Shown here in pieces: positions 17,693 to 24,598 of a DNA stretch of 55,162 nt (the stretch's first letter is position 1; each line of letters starts with the position of its first letter). A program made the position numbers and the translations under genes. The DNA is taken from contig CAKOKU010000009.1 of assembly GCA_934095865.1 (NCBI GenBank), forward strand, positions 1 to 55,162. Direction: 5' to 3'. Origin of the DNA: an uncultured Bacilli bacterium. GTDB lineage: Bacteria; Bacillota_I; Bacilli_A; RF39; UBA660. Below the pieces are notes generated by a model. It ran no database searches and was not told the origin of the DNA. It saw only the letters and a list, made by a program, of their open reading frames with translations.

Positions 17693-17830
17693 GTTAATGA
17701 AGAAGAGATTTACGACCTTGGAGTTAAATCGGGTATATTTCCGTTACAAATATTAAAGAGTATGCAAAAGTCATAAAATAAGGTGGTACCGCGGGTTAAA
17801 AGCTCGTCCTTATATTTATGGCTTTTTTTG
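17693..17830 (+). promoter_or_regulatory. T-box riboswitch (tyrosine, by context)
   Basis: The T-box core AAGGTGGTACCGCGG (17780-17794) is unmistakable. Its TGGT pairs with the free ACCA end of uncharged tRNA; the T fits an A discriminator base. Downstream, ATAAGG (17777-17782) can pair with CCTTAT (17808-17813) and CGGGTT with AGCTCG, and a run of seven T follows at 17823-17829, giving the terminator form. Two UAC tyrosine codons, 17711-17713 and 17745-17747, are candidate specifiers; the second is in the more usual place on the 3' side of stem I. The leader is compact, about 140 nt. The mechanism is transcription read-through when tyrosyl-tRNA is scarce, controlling the HD-domain gene and tyrS together. 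Confidence 0.92.
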
Positions 17831-17851
17831 TTTTTTAGGAGGATTTGTGTT

Positions 17852-18418
17852 ATGTTTACAGAAGAATTAAATTATATAAAAAATGATAAATTAAAGAAAA
17901 GTGCCGAAATATTAATATCAAAATTACCAGAATATTTTTTTAAAGTTGAAGCATCATCAACTGGTAAATATCATCCAGAATTTGCCAGTGGTGAAGGTGG
18001 ACTTGTAAGACACACTAAAGTTGCTGTTCGGATGGCTTATGAATTATTTCAAATTACACCATATGATAAGCTATTTACTAATCACGAAAAAGATTGCATT
18101 CTAATTGGCTTATTAGTTCATGATGGCTTAAAAAAGGGTGATCCAGAGGAGAAATACACTCGTTTTGATCATCCTATCTTAGCGGCTAATTATGTTTTAG
18201 CTATGCAAGAGGCGGCCGAATTAACTAAAGAAGAAGCTGAATTTATTAGCCATGTTATTAAAACTCATATGGGAAAATGGAATGTTGATTATTTTGGCAA
18301 TGAAGTACTTGAAGTACCTAATGATAGATATCAATACTTTGTCCATATGTGTGATTATTTAGCAAGTCGTAAATTTATAAATGTTAAATTTGATGAAAAA
18401 GGAGAAATAGAAAAATGA
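17852..18418 (+). CDS. HD-domain phosphohydrolase
   Basis: Protein of 188 aa with the metal-binding residues of the HD superfamily: a first His in GLVRHTKV, the HD pair in GLLVHDGLKKG (about residue 90), a His in RFDHPILAA and a later His in FISHVIKTHMG, as in single-domain HD hydrolases acting on nucleotides or RNA ends. The substrate cannot be told. ATG 17852 follows the Shine-Dalgarno AGGAGG (17837-17842); the open frame upstream runs back into the T-box leader and is not coding. The stop overlaps the tyrS start (ATGA), so both are under the tyrosine T-box, an uncommon arrangement for an HD hydrolase. Confidence 0.85.
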   Translation: MFTEELNYIKNDKLKKSAEILISKLPEYFFKVEASSTGKYHPEFASGEGGLVRHTKVAVRMAYELFQITPYDKLFTNHEKDCILIGLLVHDGLKKGDPEEKYTRFDHPILAANYVLAMQEAAELTKEEAEFISHVIKTHMGKWNVDYFGNEVLEVPNDRYQYFVHMCDYLASRKFINVKFDEKGEIEK

Positions 18419-19656
18419 AAAAAATGACAAATTGGGAAGAATTAGAGTGGCGTGGTTTAGTTAAAGACGTTGCTGGTGAAGATATAGCCAAAAAGATTAA
18501 TGAAGAAAGTATTTGCTTTTACTGGGGAACGGACCCAACTGCTGATTCCCTTCATCTAGGCCATTATTCTTCATTAGTTACAGCGAAAAGATTAATGAAA
18601 ATGGGGCATAAACCAATCCTTTTATGTGGTGGGGCAACTGGCCGTATTGGTGATCCACGTCCAACTAGCGAAAGAGAAATTATTAGTATTGAAACTTTAA
18701 ATAATAACATTAAAGGAATTCAAAAACAAATTGATGCAATTTTTGATGGCAATGTTAAACTAGTTAATAATTATGATTGGTTTAAAGGCTATGAATTCCT
18801 AGATTTTCTACGTGATATAGGTAAATATGTTAATGTTAATTATATGTTAAGTAAAGATATTATTAACCGCCGCTTAGAAACAGGCATTACTTATGCTGAA
18901 TTTAGTTATATGTTAATCCAGGGTTATGACTTTTTAAATATGTATCAAAAGATGAATTGTACTATGCAAGTGGCAGGTTCTGACCAATGGGGAAACATTA
19001 CAACCGGTATTGATTTAATCAGAAAAATTCTTGGTAAAGAAGCTTATGGCTTTACTATGCCTTTAATTCTCGATGCTAATGGTAAGAAATTTGGTAAAAG
19101 TGAAGGCAACGCCTTATGGTTAGACATAAATAAAACTAGCAGTTATCAATTATACCAATATTTAATTAATACTGACGACTCTAAAGTCGAAGAATACTTA
19201 AAAGTCTTTACATTCTTAACTAGAGAAGAAATAGAAAAAATTGTTGAAGAACATCAAAAACAGCCAGAATTACGCCTTGCTCAACGTAAATTGGCTGAAT
19301 GTATTATTACTGACTTACATGGTAAAGAAGAATACGAAAAAGCTTTAAAAATAAGTGAGGCCCTATTTACTGATAAAATTAATACTTTAACTAAAGAAGA
19401 CATTGTTAAGAATCTAAATACTGTACCAAAGGTTGAATTAACAGAAGGTAATATTGTTGATGTATTAGTAGAATCTAAAGTATTTGCTAGTAAAAGAGAA
19501 GCAAGAGAATTAATAAGTGGCAATGCTTTATCTTTAAATAATGTTAAAGTAAATGATTTAAATTATACAATAAATAAAGAAAATGCTATTGATGGTGAAA
19601 TATACCTAATCCGTAAGGGCAAAAAAAATTATTTTATAGGTCAATTTAAAGACTAA
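18415..19656 (+). CDS. tyrS: Tyrosyl-tRNA synthetase
   Basis: Class I aminoacyl-tRNA synthetase that charges tRNA-Tyr. In 413 aa it has the HIGH-type motif HLGHYSS (about residues 47-53), the active-site segments YAEFSYMLIQGYDF and GSDQWGNITTGIDL, the KFGKS motif (residues 225-229) and a C-terminal S4 RNA-binding domain (VFASKREARELISGNALSLN). This is the typical bacterial TyrS1 length. Two ATG codons at the start (MKKM); the first overlaps the upstream stop by 4 nt. Regulated by the T-box leader. Confidence 0.97.
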   Translation: MKKMTNWEELEWRGLVKDVAGEDIAKKINEESICFYWGTDPTADSLHLGHYSSLVTAKRLMKMGHKPILLCGGATGRIGDPRPTSEREIISIETLNNNIKGIQKQIDAIFDGNVKLVNNYDWFKGYEFLDFLRDIGKYVNVNYMLSKDIINRRLETGITYAEFSYMLIQGYDFLNMYQKMNCTMQVAGSDQWGNITTGIDLIRKILGKEAYGFTMPLILDANGKKFGKSEGNALWLDINKTSSYQLYQYLINTDDSKVEEYLKVFTFLTREEIEKIVEEHQKQPELRLAQRKLAECIITDLHGKEEYEKALKISEALFTDKINTLTKEDIVKNLNTVPKVELTEGNIVDVLVESKVFASKREARELISGNALSLNNVKVNDLNYTINKENAIDGEIYLIRKGKKNYFIGQFKD

Positions 19657-19664
19657 ACAAAAAT

Positions 19665-19700
19665 AACTTCTTTCATATACTATTTTGAAAGGAGTTTTAT
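19665..19700 (+). promoter_or_regulatory. Hairpin covering the Shine-Dalgarno of the next gene, with a SigK-like -10 in the loop region
   Basis: AACTTCTTTCA (19665-19675) pairs with TGAAAGGAGTT (19686-19696), 11 bp with one G-U pair, loop TATACTATTT. The 3' arm contains the Shine-Dalgarno GGAG of the gene at 19702 and is followed by only four T, so it may act as a weak tyrS terminator, a translational block, or both. CATATACTA (19674-19682) fits the SigK -10 consensus CATAnnnTA, with AC 15 bp upstream. Confidence 0.5.
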
Positions 19701-19701
19701 T

Positions 19702-19908
19702 ATGTATTATAACTATAATTACCGTGCTTATAATAATGATAACCGTTTTGTTTTTCCATTTTTACTTGGTGGTTTAGCAGGCGGCGCTTTAGTCGGAGTA
19801 ACAAGACCACGCCCTGTTTATGTCAATAACCCAGGTTATAACTATTATCCATATCCTTACGGTATGCCTCATGGTATGTATTCTAACTCATATTATGGCT
19901 ATTACTAG
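19702..19908 (+). CDS. Tyr/Asn/Gly-rich small protein, coat-like
   Basis: The 68-aa product is almost a third Tyr: MYYNYNYRAYNNDNRFVFPF, then a glycine-zipper hydrophobic segment (LLGGLAGGALVGVTRPRP) and a Tyr/Pro/Gly tail ending YYGYY. This composition is typical of spore coat and other cross-linked surface proteins, often joined by dityrosine; a SigK-like -10 lies just upstream, fitting late mother-cell expression. No named family is claimed. A clear Shine-Dalgarno (AAAGGAG, spacing 7) supports the start. Its 3' end overlaps the convergent SEDS gene by 26 bp. Confidence 0.7.
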   Translation: MYYNYNYRAYNNDNRFVFPFLLGGLAGGALVGVTRPRPVYVNNPGYNYYPYPYGMPHGMYSNSYYGYY

Positions 19909-20863
19909 TTTTTCTCATAACTAAGCCTAAAGTCATAAATGAAGTTATAGTATGACTGCCGCCGTAACTTAAAAAAGGTAAGGGTAGACCAATAACTGGT
20001 AACAGTCGTAAATTCATACCAATATTAATAATAATTTGGCAAAATATTAAAAAAGCAACCAGAAAAGCATATTTTCGCTTAGAAATAGTTAATATTAATA
20101 AAATTAGAAAGTAGCAGCTAAGAATAATAAAGAAATTAATAAAATTATTACTAACGAGATAAGCGAAGAAAAAATCATTATTAGCTTCTGGAAAATACAA
20201 TAATTTGCCAGCCGCAATCGAGATAAGAGCATTATTAACTTGCATATTATCTTGATTTTTAAAAGACAATAATCTATCTATTCGGTAGTAAATACTGGTT
20301 GAAAATATATCTATAAATTTATCTCTTTGATATACGTAGAAAAAAGTTAAACCAATAAAAAGCGTAGTTCCTAAAATTAAAATTCCAATAATTTGTTTTT
20401 TGCTAAAAAAGTAGGGGAGAAAGTAAAGAAAAATCAACCCATAAATAATAACGGCCCCAGTATCTGGCTCTAAAAAAGTTAAAATGCTTGGTATGATATA
20501 GATTAAAAGAAATAAGATTTTATTTTTGATTTGCTTAGAAATGAGAGAAATAGTTAAAAAAATAAGACAAAATTTCATCAATTCAGCCGGTTGAAAATAA
20601 ACACTGCCAAACTTAAACCAACCTCTTGAACCATTAGTATAAGGAAAAAATAAAACCACTACTAATAAAATTAAAACTAATAAATAAAGAAAAATACTTA
20701 TTTTAAAAAGGTGTTTTTCTTTTATTTTAGTCATTCCTAAAAAAGTTACCAAACCTAAAATTAACCACAATATTTGCTTTATTTGGTAAGAATCTTGAAG
20801 GTAATAAATTCCTAGAACATTTAATAAAATTATTGGTATTAATATTATAAATTCTTTTTTCAT
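19883..20863 (-). CDS. SEDS-family peptidoglycan polymerase (RodA/FtsW/SpoVE)
   Basis: Membrane glycosyltransferase that polymerises lipid II into glycan strands with a class B penicillin-binding protein. It has about nine to ten hydrophobic segments and the SEDS hallmarks: VYFQPAELMK (about residues 89-98), FLEPDTGAVIIY around residue 132 with the conserved Asp, and the C-terminal GLPLPFLSYGGS. At 326 aa it is shorter than the usual 370-400 because loops and the N-terminus are reduced, but no key motif is missing. Whether it serves elongation (RodA), division (FtsW) or sporulation (SpoVE) cannot be decided here; no partner PBP is adjacent. ATG 20863 follows AAAGG. The 3' end overlaps the small coat-like gene. 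Confidence 0.88.
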   Translation of the reverse strand: MKKEFIILIPIILLNVLGIYYLQDSYQIKQILWLILGLVTFLGMTKIKEKHLFKISIFLYLLVLILLVVVLFFPYTNGSRGWFKFGSVYFQPAELMKFCLIFLTISLISKQIKNKILFLLIYIIPSILTFLEPDTGAVIIYGLIFLYFLPYFFSKKQIIGILILGTTLFIGLTFFYVYQRDKFIDIFSTSIYYRIDRLLSFKNQDNMQVNNALISIAAGKLLYFPEANNDFFFAYLVSNNFINFFIILSCYFLILLILTISKRKYAFLVAFLIFCQIIINIGMNLRLLPVIGLPLPFLSYGGSHTITSFMTLGLVMRKTSNSHNMS

Positions 20864-20928
20864 ACCTTTAGTATAGCCAATATCAACATTGATTATGTTA
20901 TATCATAAAATATTTTAGGAGGTTTCTT

Positions 20929-21213
20929 ATGAATTCAAAATTACCGAAAGTATATGTAGGTACGGTGGCACCCAAAACTAATGTTAATCAACAATCAACA
21001 TCGCTAAATAGTCAAAATAATTCTTTAAGTTTAGAAAGTGTTCTTGATGATTCTAACAAGTATTTATTTAACCATCGTTATTTAATAACATTAAAAAATA
21101 ATAAAGTAATAGAGAGCAGCATTATAAGTAAAATTGGTATAAAAGTGCTTACTATTGATAACGATGCTATTGATATCAATGATATAAAAACTATTATAGA
21201 AATAAAAAAATAG
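20929..21213 (+). CDS. Small unknown protein
   Basis: Not recognised. The 94-aa product has a polar, Asn/Gln/Ser-rich first third (about residues 10-38) and a compact beta-rich second half: RYLITLKNNKVIESSIISK, then GIKVLTIDNDAIDINDIKTI. The second half reads like a small five-stranded barrel in which an internal pattern xxLKNNKVIxxxxISxIGxKxLxIDxxAIxxxDIxxI is reminiscent of WYL/SH3-type or hypothetical phage-portal-like folds, but nothing firm can be said. Very good Shine-Dalgarno (TAGGAGG). It converges on the EIIB-like gene, both stop codons lying in one hairpin. Confidence 0.6.
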   Translation: MNSKLPKVYVGTVAPKTNVNQQSTSLNSQNNSLSLESVLDDSNKYLFNHRYLITLKNNKVIESSIISKIGIKVLTIDNDAIDINDIKTIIEIKK

Positions 21214-21226
21214 GTTAAAAACCTAT
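21204..21226 (-). terminator. Terminator of the EIIB-like gene, shared hairpin of two converging genes
   Basis: Read on the minus strand, ATAGGTT, loop TTT and AACCTAT (21226-21210) are followed by seven T (complement of the A run at 21204-21210). The stop codons of both converging genes, TAG at 21211-21213 (+) and TAG at 21225-21223 (-), lie in the stem. On the plus strand no T run follows, so it should act mainly leftward. Confidence 0.7.
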
Positions 21227-21546
21227 AATAAATCGTCAATACATTTTTTTAGCTCTTTAGCATCTTTTCCAAAGATTATTTTCAATTGATTGTCTATCTC
21301 AACAATACCAGTCGCCCCAAGAGAGGTTATACCTTCCTTATTGACTTTAGACACATCTTTTAAAATAACTTTAAACCTTGACATACTGCATTCAGCATTA
21401 ATAATATTTTCTTTACCACCTAAATACTGTACTAACTTATTAACTTCTTTAGCAAAATCTTTTTTATGGAATTTAATTACTACAAGAGCAATAATTACAA
21501 GTGCTAAAAAAATAACAGCATATTCAATATATGTACTTACATTCAT
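21223..21546 (-). CDS. Membrane-anchored PTS EIIB (glucose-family)-like protein lacking the active Cys
   Basis: The product (107 aa) has one N-terminal transmembrane helix (about residues 8-25) and then a complete glucose-type EIIB fold: VQYLGGKENI, the strand following the active site RFKVILKDVSKV, TSLGATGIVEIDNQLKIIFG and a C-terminal helix. Aligned by eye with E. coli PtsG (GGKENITNLDACITRLRV), the phosphorylated Cys becomes Ser54, with a Cys53 just before it (GGKENIINAECSMSRFKV). No EIIC or EIIA gene is near. It is thus an orphan EIIB-like domain fixed to the membrane and probably not a sugar phosphotransferase; a regulatory or structural role is inferred. Start ATG 21546 follows GGTGAT; a TATAAT box is at 21570-21565 on the minus strand. 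Confidence 0.75.
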   Translation of the reverse strand: MNVSTYIEYAVIFLALVIIALVVIKFHKKDFAKEVNKLVQYLGGKENIINAECSMSRFKVILKDVSKVNKEGITSLGATGIVEIDNQLKIIFGKDAKELKKCIDDLL

Positions 21547-21624
21547 TTTCTAATCACCTATTTAATTATACTATATTACTTTTAAAAATAAAAGAATGAT
21601 ATAGTGGCATAATGAAAAAATAAT

Positions 21625-21633
21625 CATAAATTA
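21625..21633 (+). promoter_or_regulatory. SigK-like -10 box before the CotZ-like gene
   Basis: CATAAATTA matches CATAnnnTA, 28 bp upstream of the ATG, at a plausible distance. No convincing AC-type -35 was found 16-17 bp upstream, so the call rests on the -10 alone and on the nature of the gene. Confidence 0.35.
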
Positions 21634-21661
21634 TTAGTGAATACAAGAAAGGGGAAATATT

Positions 21662-22096
21662 ATGTGTAATAAGAATAGTCAAGAGCTTAATGGGGTTGCT
21701 GAAATTCTTCGTGTTATTCTAGTTCTTCAACAAAATGCTTGCCCAGAATCTTGCTTGGATACTTGTGATCGTCCAATGCTAGGTGGCGGTAGTTCTTGCT
21801 TAATTTGTAATACCCGTCCTGTTATGCTTTATACTACCGGTAGTAATGGTATTGCTTGGAGTATGCCTGTAACTAAAGATGTAACTGCTTCTTGTGGCAC
21901 CACTGGCGTAACTTGTTCTTCTGTTTTTAGAGTAGAAAAAGTCGAAAACAACTGCGCTACATTTAGAGTATTACAAGATAACCCAGATACAACTAGCTTA
22001 TATCCATATGTTGGTACTAATTCATTCTTTACTATGAATTTAGATTGCCTATGCTGTTTAAGATGCTTAAGTGATACTTTTGTAGAATGTGTTTAA
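21662..22096 (+). CDS. Spore coat protein, CotY/CotZ family
   Basis: Cys-rich protein (144 aa, 15 or so Cys, many in pairs) in the pattern of CotY/CotZ: an N-terminal VAEILRVILVLQQ helix, CPESCLDTC, a central PVMLYTTG block resembling the family PFxLYTxxGxPF strand, SVFRVEKVENNCATFRVL and a C-terminal CLCCLRCLSDTFVECV. CotY and CotZ form disulfide-stabilised lattices in the outermost coat or crust of spores in the mother cell late in sporulation. It is a single-gene unit with a strong Shine-Dalgarno (AAAGGGGAA), a SigK-like -10 and a strong terminator. Together with SigG at 50.7 kb it indicates that the organism can, or its ancestors could, form spores. Confidence 0.85.
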   Translation: MCNKNSQELNGVAEILRVILVLQQNACPESCLDTCDRPMLGGGSSCLICNTRPVMLYTTGSNGIAWSMPVTKDVTASCGTTGVTCSSVFRVEKVENNCATFRVLQDNPDTTSLYPYVGTNSFFTMNLDCLCCLRCLSDTFVECV

Positions 22097-22102
22097 TGAA
22101 AT

Positions 22103-22145
22103 AGAGCTATTGATTTAAAGTGTCTTTATCAATAGTTCTTTTTTT
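22103..22145 (+). terminator. Terminator of the CotZ-like gene
   Basis: GAGCTATTGAT (22104-22114) pairs with ATCAATAGTTC (22128-22138), 11 bp with one G-U pair, with a further inner AAAG/CTTT stem, and seven T follow. Confidence 0.85.
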
Positions 22146-22155
22146 ATGTGAATCA

Positions 22156-22884
22156 CTATTTAATTTCACATAGTTCTCGTACATAATTATTCAATTCACT
22201 ATTTTGAGAAAAGTCAGTTTTAGTATAAAAATCAACTAGATTTTTTCCTTTTATGGATTTCATATCTTTGCAATTTAAATCTTGATATACAAAAATAGAA
22301 GTACCACCATGTTCTTTAATATATTTCATAGCATAATAATCAGTGAATCCATCCCCAATATATATAACGTTTGAACAATCTTCATTATCAATTCCATTTT
22401 TTCTTAGAATTTCTTTTATTGCCACAACCTTATTTTTATCACTCATTAAAAATTTAAATCCATTGGCTTCACTATTTTGATCATAAGTAAAAATGGTTGC
22501 ATAAATCTCTTTGAAATATGATGAGATTGAAACTTTTTCTAAAAAAACTTTTACTCCAGAACTTAAGAGATAATTACTAATATTATTTTCCGAGAACATT
22601 TTTAAGAATTCAATTACTCCCTTATTATAACTAATATTATCATAACCAAAAGAAAGATTTTCATCTATTAATCTGAACCCAGCACTTCTAATTGTTTCGA
22701 AATACTCTTCATATATAGCTGTATATAAGTCAATATTTTCATCTCTAACTCTTTTTTTGGCTAGCTCTAAAAATTGATGGTTATGAGCGCCATCTTTCAT
22801 ACCACATTTTTCTAAAATCTCAAATTTAGGTAACGAAAACGGCGTTAACGTTCCATCAAAATCATAAATAATAATTTTTTTCAT
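22156..22884 (-). CDS. HAD-superfamily phosphatase
   Basis: A 242-aa haloacid-dehalogenase-type phosphohydrolase. Motif I is YDFDGTLTP near the N-terminus (nucleophile Asp and acid Asp), motif II the Ser-Ser of YLLSSGVKVFL, motif III a Lys before the last block, and motif IV VIYIGDGFTDYYAMKYI. The helical cap inserted after motif I (about residues 20-90) gives a C1-type layout similar to phosphoserine-phosphatase-like proteins, but the substrate is unknown. The Shine-Dalgarno GGAGG points to ATG 22884; an upstream TTG adds one residue. A TATAAT box is at 22935-22930 on the minus strand. It stands alone, between the coat gene and the phosphoesterase operon. Confidence 0.85.
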   Translation of the reverse strand: MKKIIIYDFDGTLTPFSLPKFEILEKCGMKDGAHNHQFLELAKKRVRDENIDLYTAIYEEYFETIRSAGFRLIDENLSFGYDNISYNKGVIEFLKMFSENNISNYLLSSGVKVFLEKVSISSYFKEIYATIFTYDQNSEANGFKFLMSDKNKVVAIKEILRKNGIDNEDCSNVIYIGDGFTDYYAMKYIKEHGGTSIFVYQDLNCKDMKSIKGKNLVDFYTKTDFSQNSELNNYVRELCEIK

Positions 22885-23017
22885 CAAAATTCCTCCTCAA
22901 ATTAAATATGTATTTTCTTTTCTGTTATTATTATACAGTATTTTTATTTTAATAACTATCCATTTATAATCAAAATTATTTTTTTCATTGCCATAGTACA
23001 TTTTCTCTGATTTATTT

Positions 23018-23041
23018 AAAAAAACTATCTCGAAAGATAGT
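23018..23041 (-). terminator. Terminator of the thioredoxin-protease-phosphoesterase operon
   Basis: On the minus strand ACTATCT, loop TTCG and AGATAGT are followed by a run of T (complement of A at 23018-23024). It starts 2 nt after the stop of the phosphoesterase gene. Confidence 0.85.
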
Positions 23042-23043
23042 CA

Positions 23044-23913
23044 TTAGTTTTTATATAAACGGTAAAGATTAATAGAAGGGCGGTCAAAATAACGTACCTT
23101 TAACATACTTGTACCAATACCATAAGAAACGTACATCTTGGTATTACCAACTTCATAATAATCATTAGTATATTTTTTTGCACCCTGTGGGGTAAATAAA
23201 CTGCCTAAAACCGGTAATCTTACTTGGCCACCATGCGAATGCCCTGCAAATGCTAAATTAAATTCTTTATCTTTAATGTTATCAATTTCATCAGGCTCAT
23301 GAATTAAGGCAATTTTATAGTTTGAAGTAAGTTCAACATTATAATTGGGCTTTCCCATCCAAGCATCATCATAACCAACTATTTCAATTGGTTCATTATT
23401 GTCATTGTAAATAATCTTACTTGCGTTCTTTAAATAAGTAAACCCACTTTTTGTAATAACATCTTCATAAATATCATTAGAATAATCATGGTTACCAATT
23501 ACAGCATATTTACCAATATTAGCTTCTATTTTATTAAGTGTAGAGCTGATTTCGTCAACAATTTTATCATTAACGAGAATACTATTATCATATAAATCGC
23601 CGGTAAAAATAACAATATCTGGCTTTAACATATTAACTTTATCTACAATTTTTTCTAACTTATTTTTATTAACGGTTGTACCATAATGAATATCACTAAG
23701 TTGGACAATTTTTAATCCATCAAATCCCACGGGAATATTTTCATCTACAATGCTGTATTCTTTAATTTGCAGGCCGGAGGTCCCAATAAATCTTACATAA
23801 AGAAGCATGATAAGCCCAACGATAAACAAAAATTTCAATAATTTAATTAAAACGGAAGAATCTTTTTTTTCTTCTTCCATTAAAGTTTCTTCTTTATTTT
23901 CTAATTCTTTCAT
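23044..23913 (-). CDS. Membrane-anchored calcineurin-like metallophosphoesterase (YkuE/YaeI type)
   Basis: 289 aa. A charged N-terminus precedes one transmembrane helix (about residues 22-43), and the rest is a complete metallophosphoesterase: QLSDIHYG, IFTGDLYD, VIGNHDYS, the metal His in LIHEPDE and FAGHSHGGQVRLP. These supply the Asp, His, Asn and GHxH ligands of a two-metal centre. Relatives such as YkuE and YaeI act on lipid phosphates outside or at the membrane; the substrate here is inferred only. Third gene of an operon; its ATG is 4 bp after the stop of the protease gene, with the Shine-Dalgarno TAGG overlapping that stop. Confidence 0.9.
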   Translation of the reverse strand: MKELENKEETLMEEEKKDSSVLIKLLKFLFIVGLIMLLYVRFIGTSGLQIKEYSIVDENIPVGFDGLKIVQLSDIHYGTTVNKNKLEKIVDKVNMLKPDIVIFTGDLYDNSILVNDKIVDEISSTLNKIEANIGKYAVIGNHDYSNDIYEDVITKSGFTYLKNASKIIYNDNNEPIEIVGYDDAWMGKPNYNVELTSNYKIALIHEPDEIDNIKDKEFNLAFAGHSHGGQVRLPVLGSLFTPQGAKKYTNDYYEVGNTKMYVSYGIGTSMLKVRYFDRPSINLYRLYKN

Positions 23914-23917
23914 AAGA

Positions 23918-24598
23918 TTAACCTACCAAATACAATAATACTAGTGAACCAATACTAATAGCATTATGAAGAGAATGCAATACCATTGTTGTATATATAT
24001 TATTTGTTTTAACGTATGTATACCCAAAAGCAACAGCAAGTGAACCATATGGAATAAAGTATAATAATTCCATTGGATTAGTGATGCCATTAAAAACATG
24101 AATGCCAGCAAATAATAGAGAAGTTACTAGAATAAATAATTTGTTATTGCTAAAAGCTTCACGAAAATTTCCTCTGAAAGTCAATTCCTCAATAAATGGT
24201 GCAAAGATAATTGTGGAAAAGATAATATATATTGGGTAATTGCCTAATAATCCACGTAAATTATTTTCATTTTCAGCTACCTTACCAAGGATAGAAGAGA
24301 TAGCAGCATTACTAACAGCCATTACCAAGATTCCAATAAACCAAGCTTTAAGTCCGATTTTTAAATATTTTTTAAAATTTAGATTAAAATCTTGATAATC
24401 ATTTTTTAGCTTTTTTCGATTCATAAAGCCAAAAATAAGTGCACTAACAACTTCGCCACCTAAAAATACTATGTTGGCTAATAAAAATTTATCACTTTTT
24501 AAAATATCCAAGAAAATTAATTGCCAGACTAATTGCACAGCAACAAAAAGAAAGATGCCAAATATTCCCCTAAAAAAATTAAATATCTTTTTATTCAT
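23918..24598 (-). CDS. CPBP-family intramembrane glutamic endopeptidase (CAAX-type)
   Basis: The product (226 aa, about seven to eight hydrophobic helices) has the three motifs of CPBP/Rce1-like proteases: FIEELTFRG (catalytic EE and R), SLLFAGIHVFNG with the second-motif His, and TMVLHSLHNAI with the third-motif His and Asn. In Bacillota such proteins process or give immunity to bacteriocins, or cleave membrane peptides; no precursor peptide is seen here. ATG 24598 follows GAGGG; the frame extends upstream into the thioredoxin-like gene, but the 8-nt overlap ATGAATAA with that gene's stop is the natural start. Middle gene of a three-gene operon. Confidence 0.88.
   Translation of the reverse strand: MNKKIFNFFRGIFGIFLFVAVQLVWQLIFLDILKSDKFLLANIVFLGGEVVSALIFGFMNRKKLKNDYQDFNLNFKKYLKIGLKAWFIGILVMAVSNAAISSILGKVAENENNLRGLLGNYPIYIIFSTIIFAPFIEELTFRGNFREAFSNNKLFILVTSLLFAGIHVFNGITNPMELLYFIPYGSLAVAFGYTYVKTNNIYTTMVLHSLHNAISIGSLVLLYLVG

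Noticed and set aside
17783..17851. Upstream extension of the HD-domain gene
   Set aside because: It would translate the T-box terminator; ATG 17852 with AGGAGG is clear.
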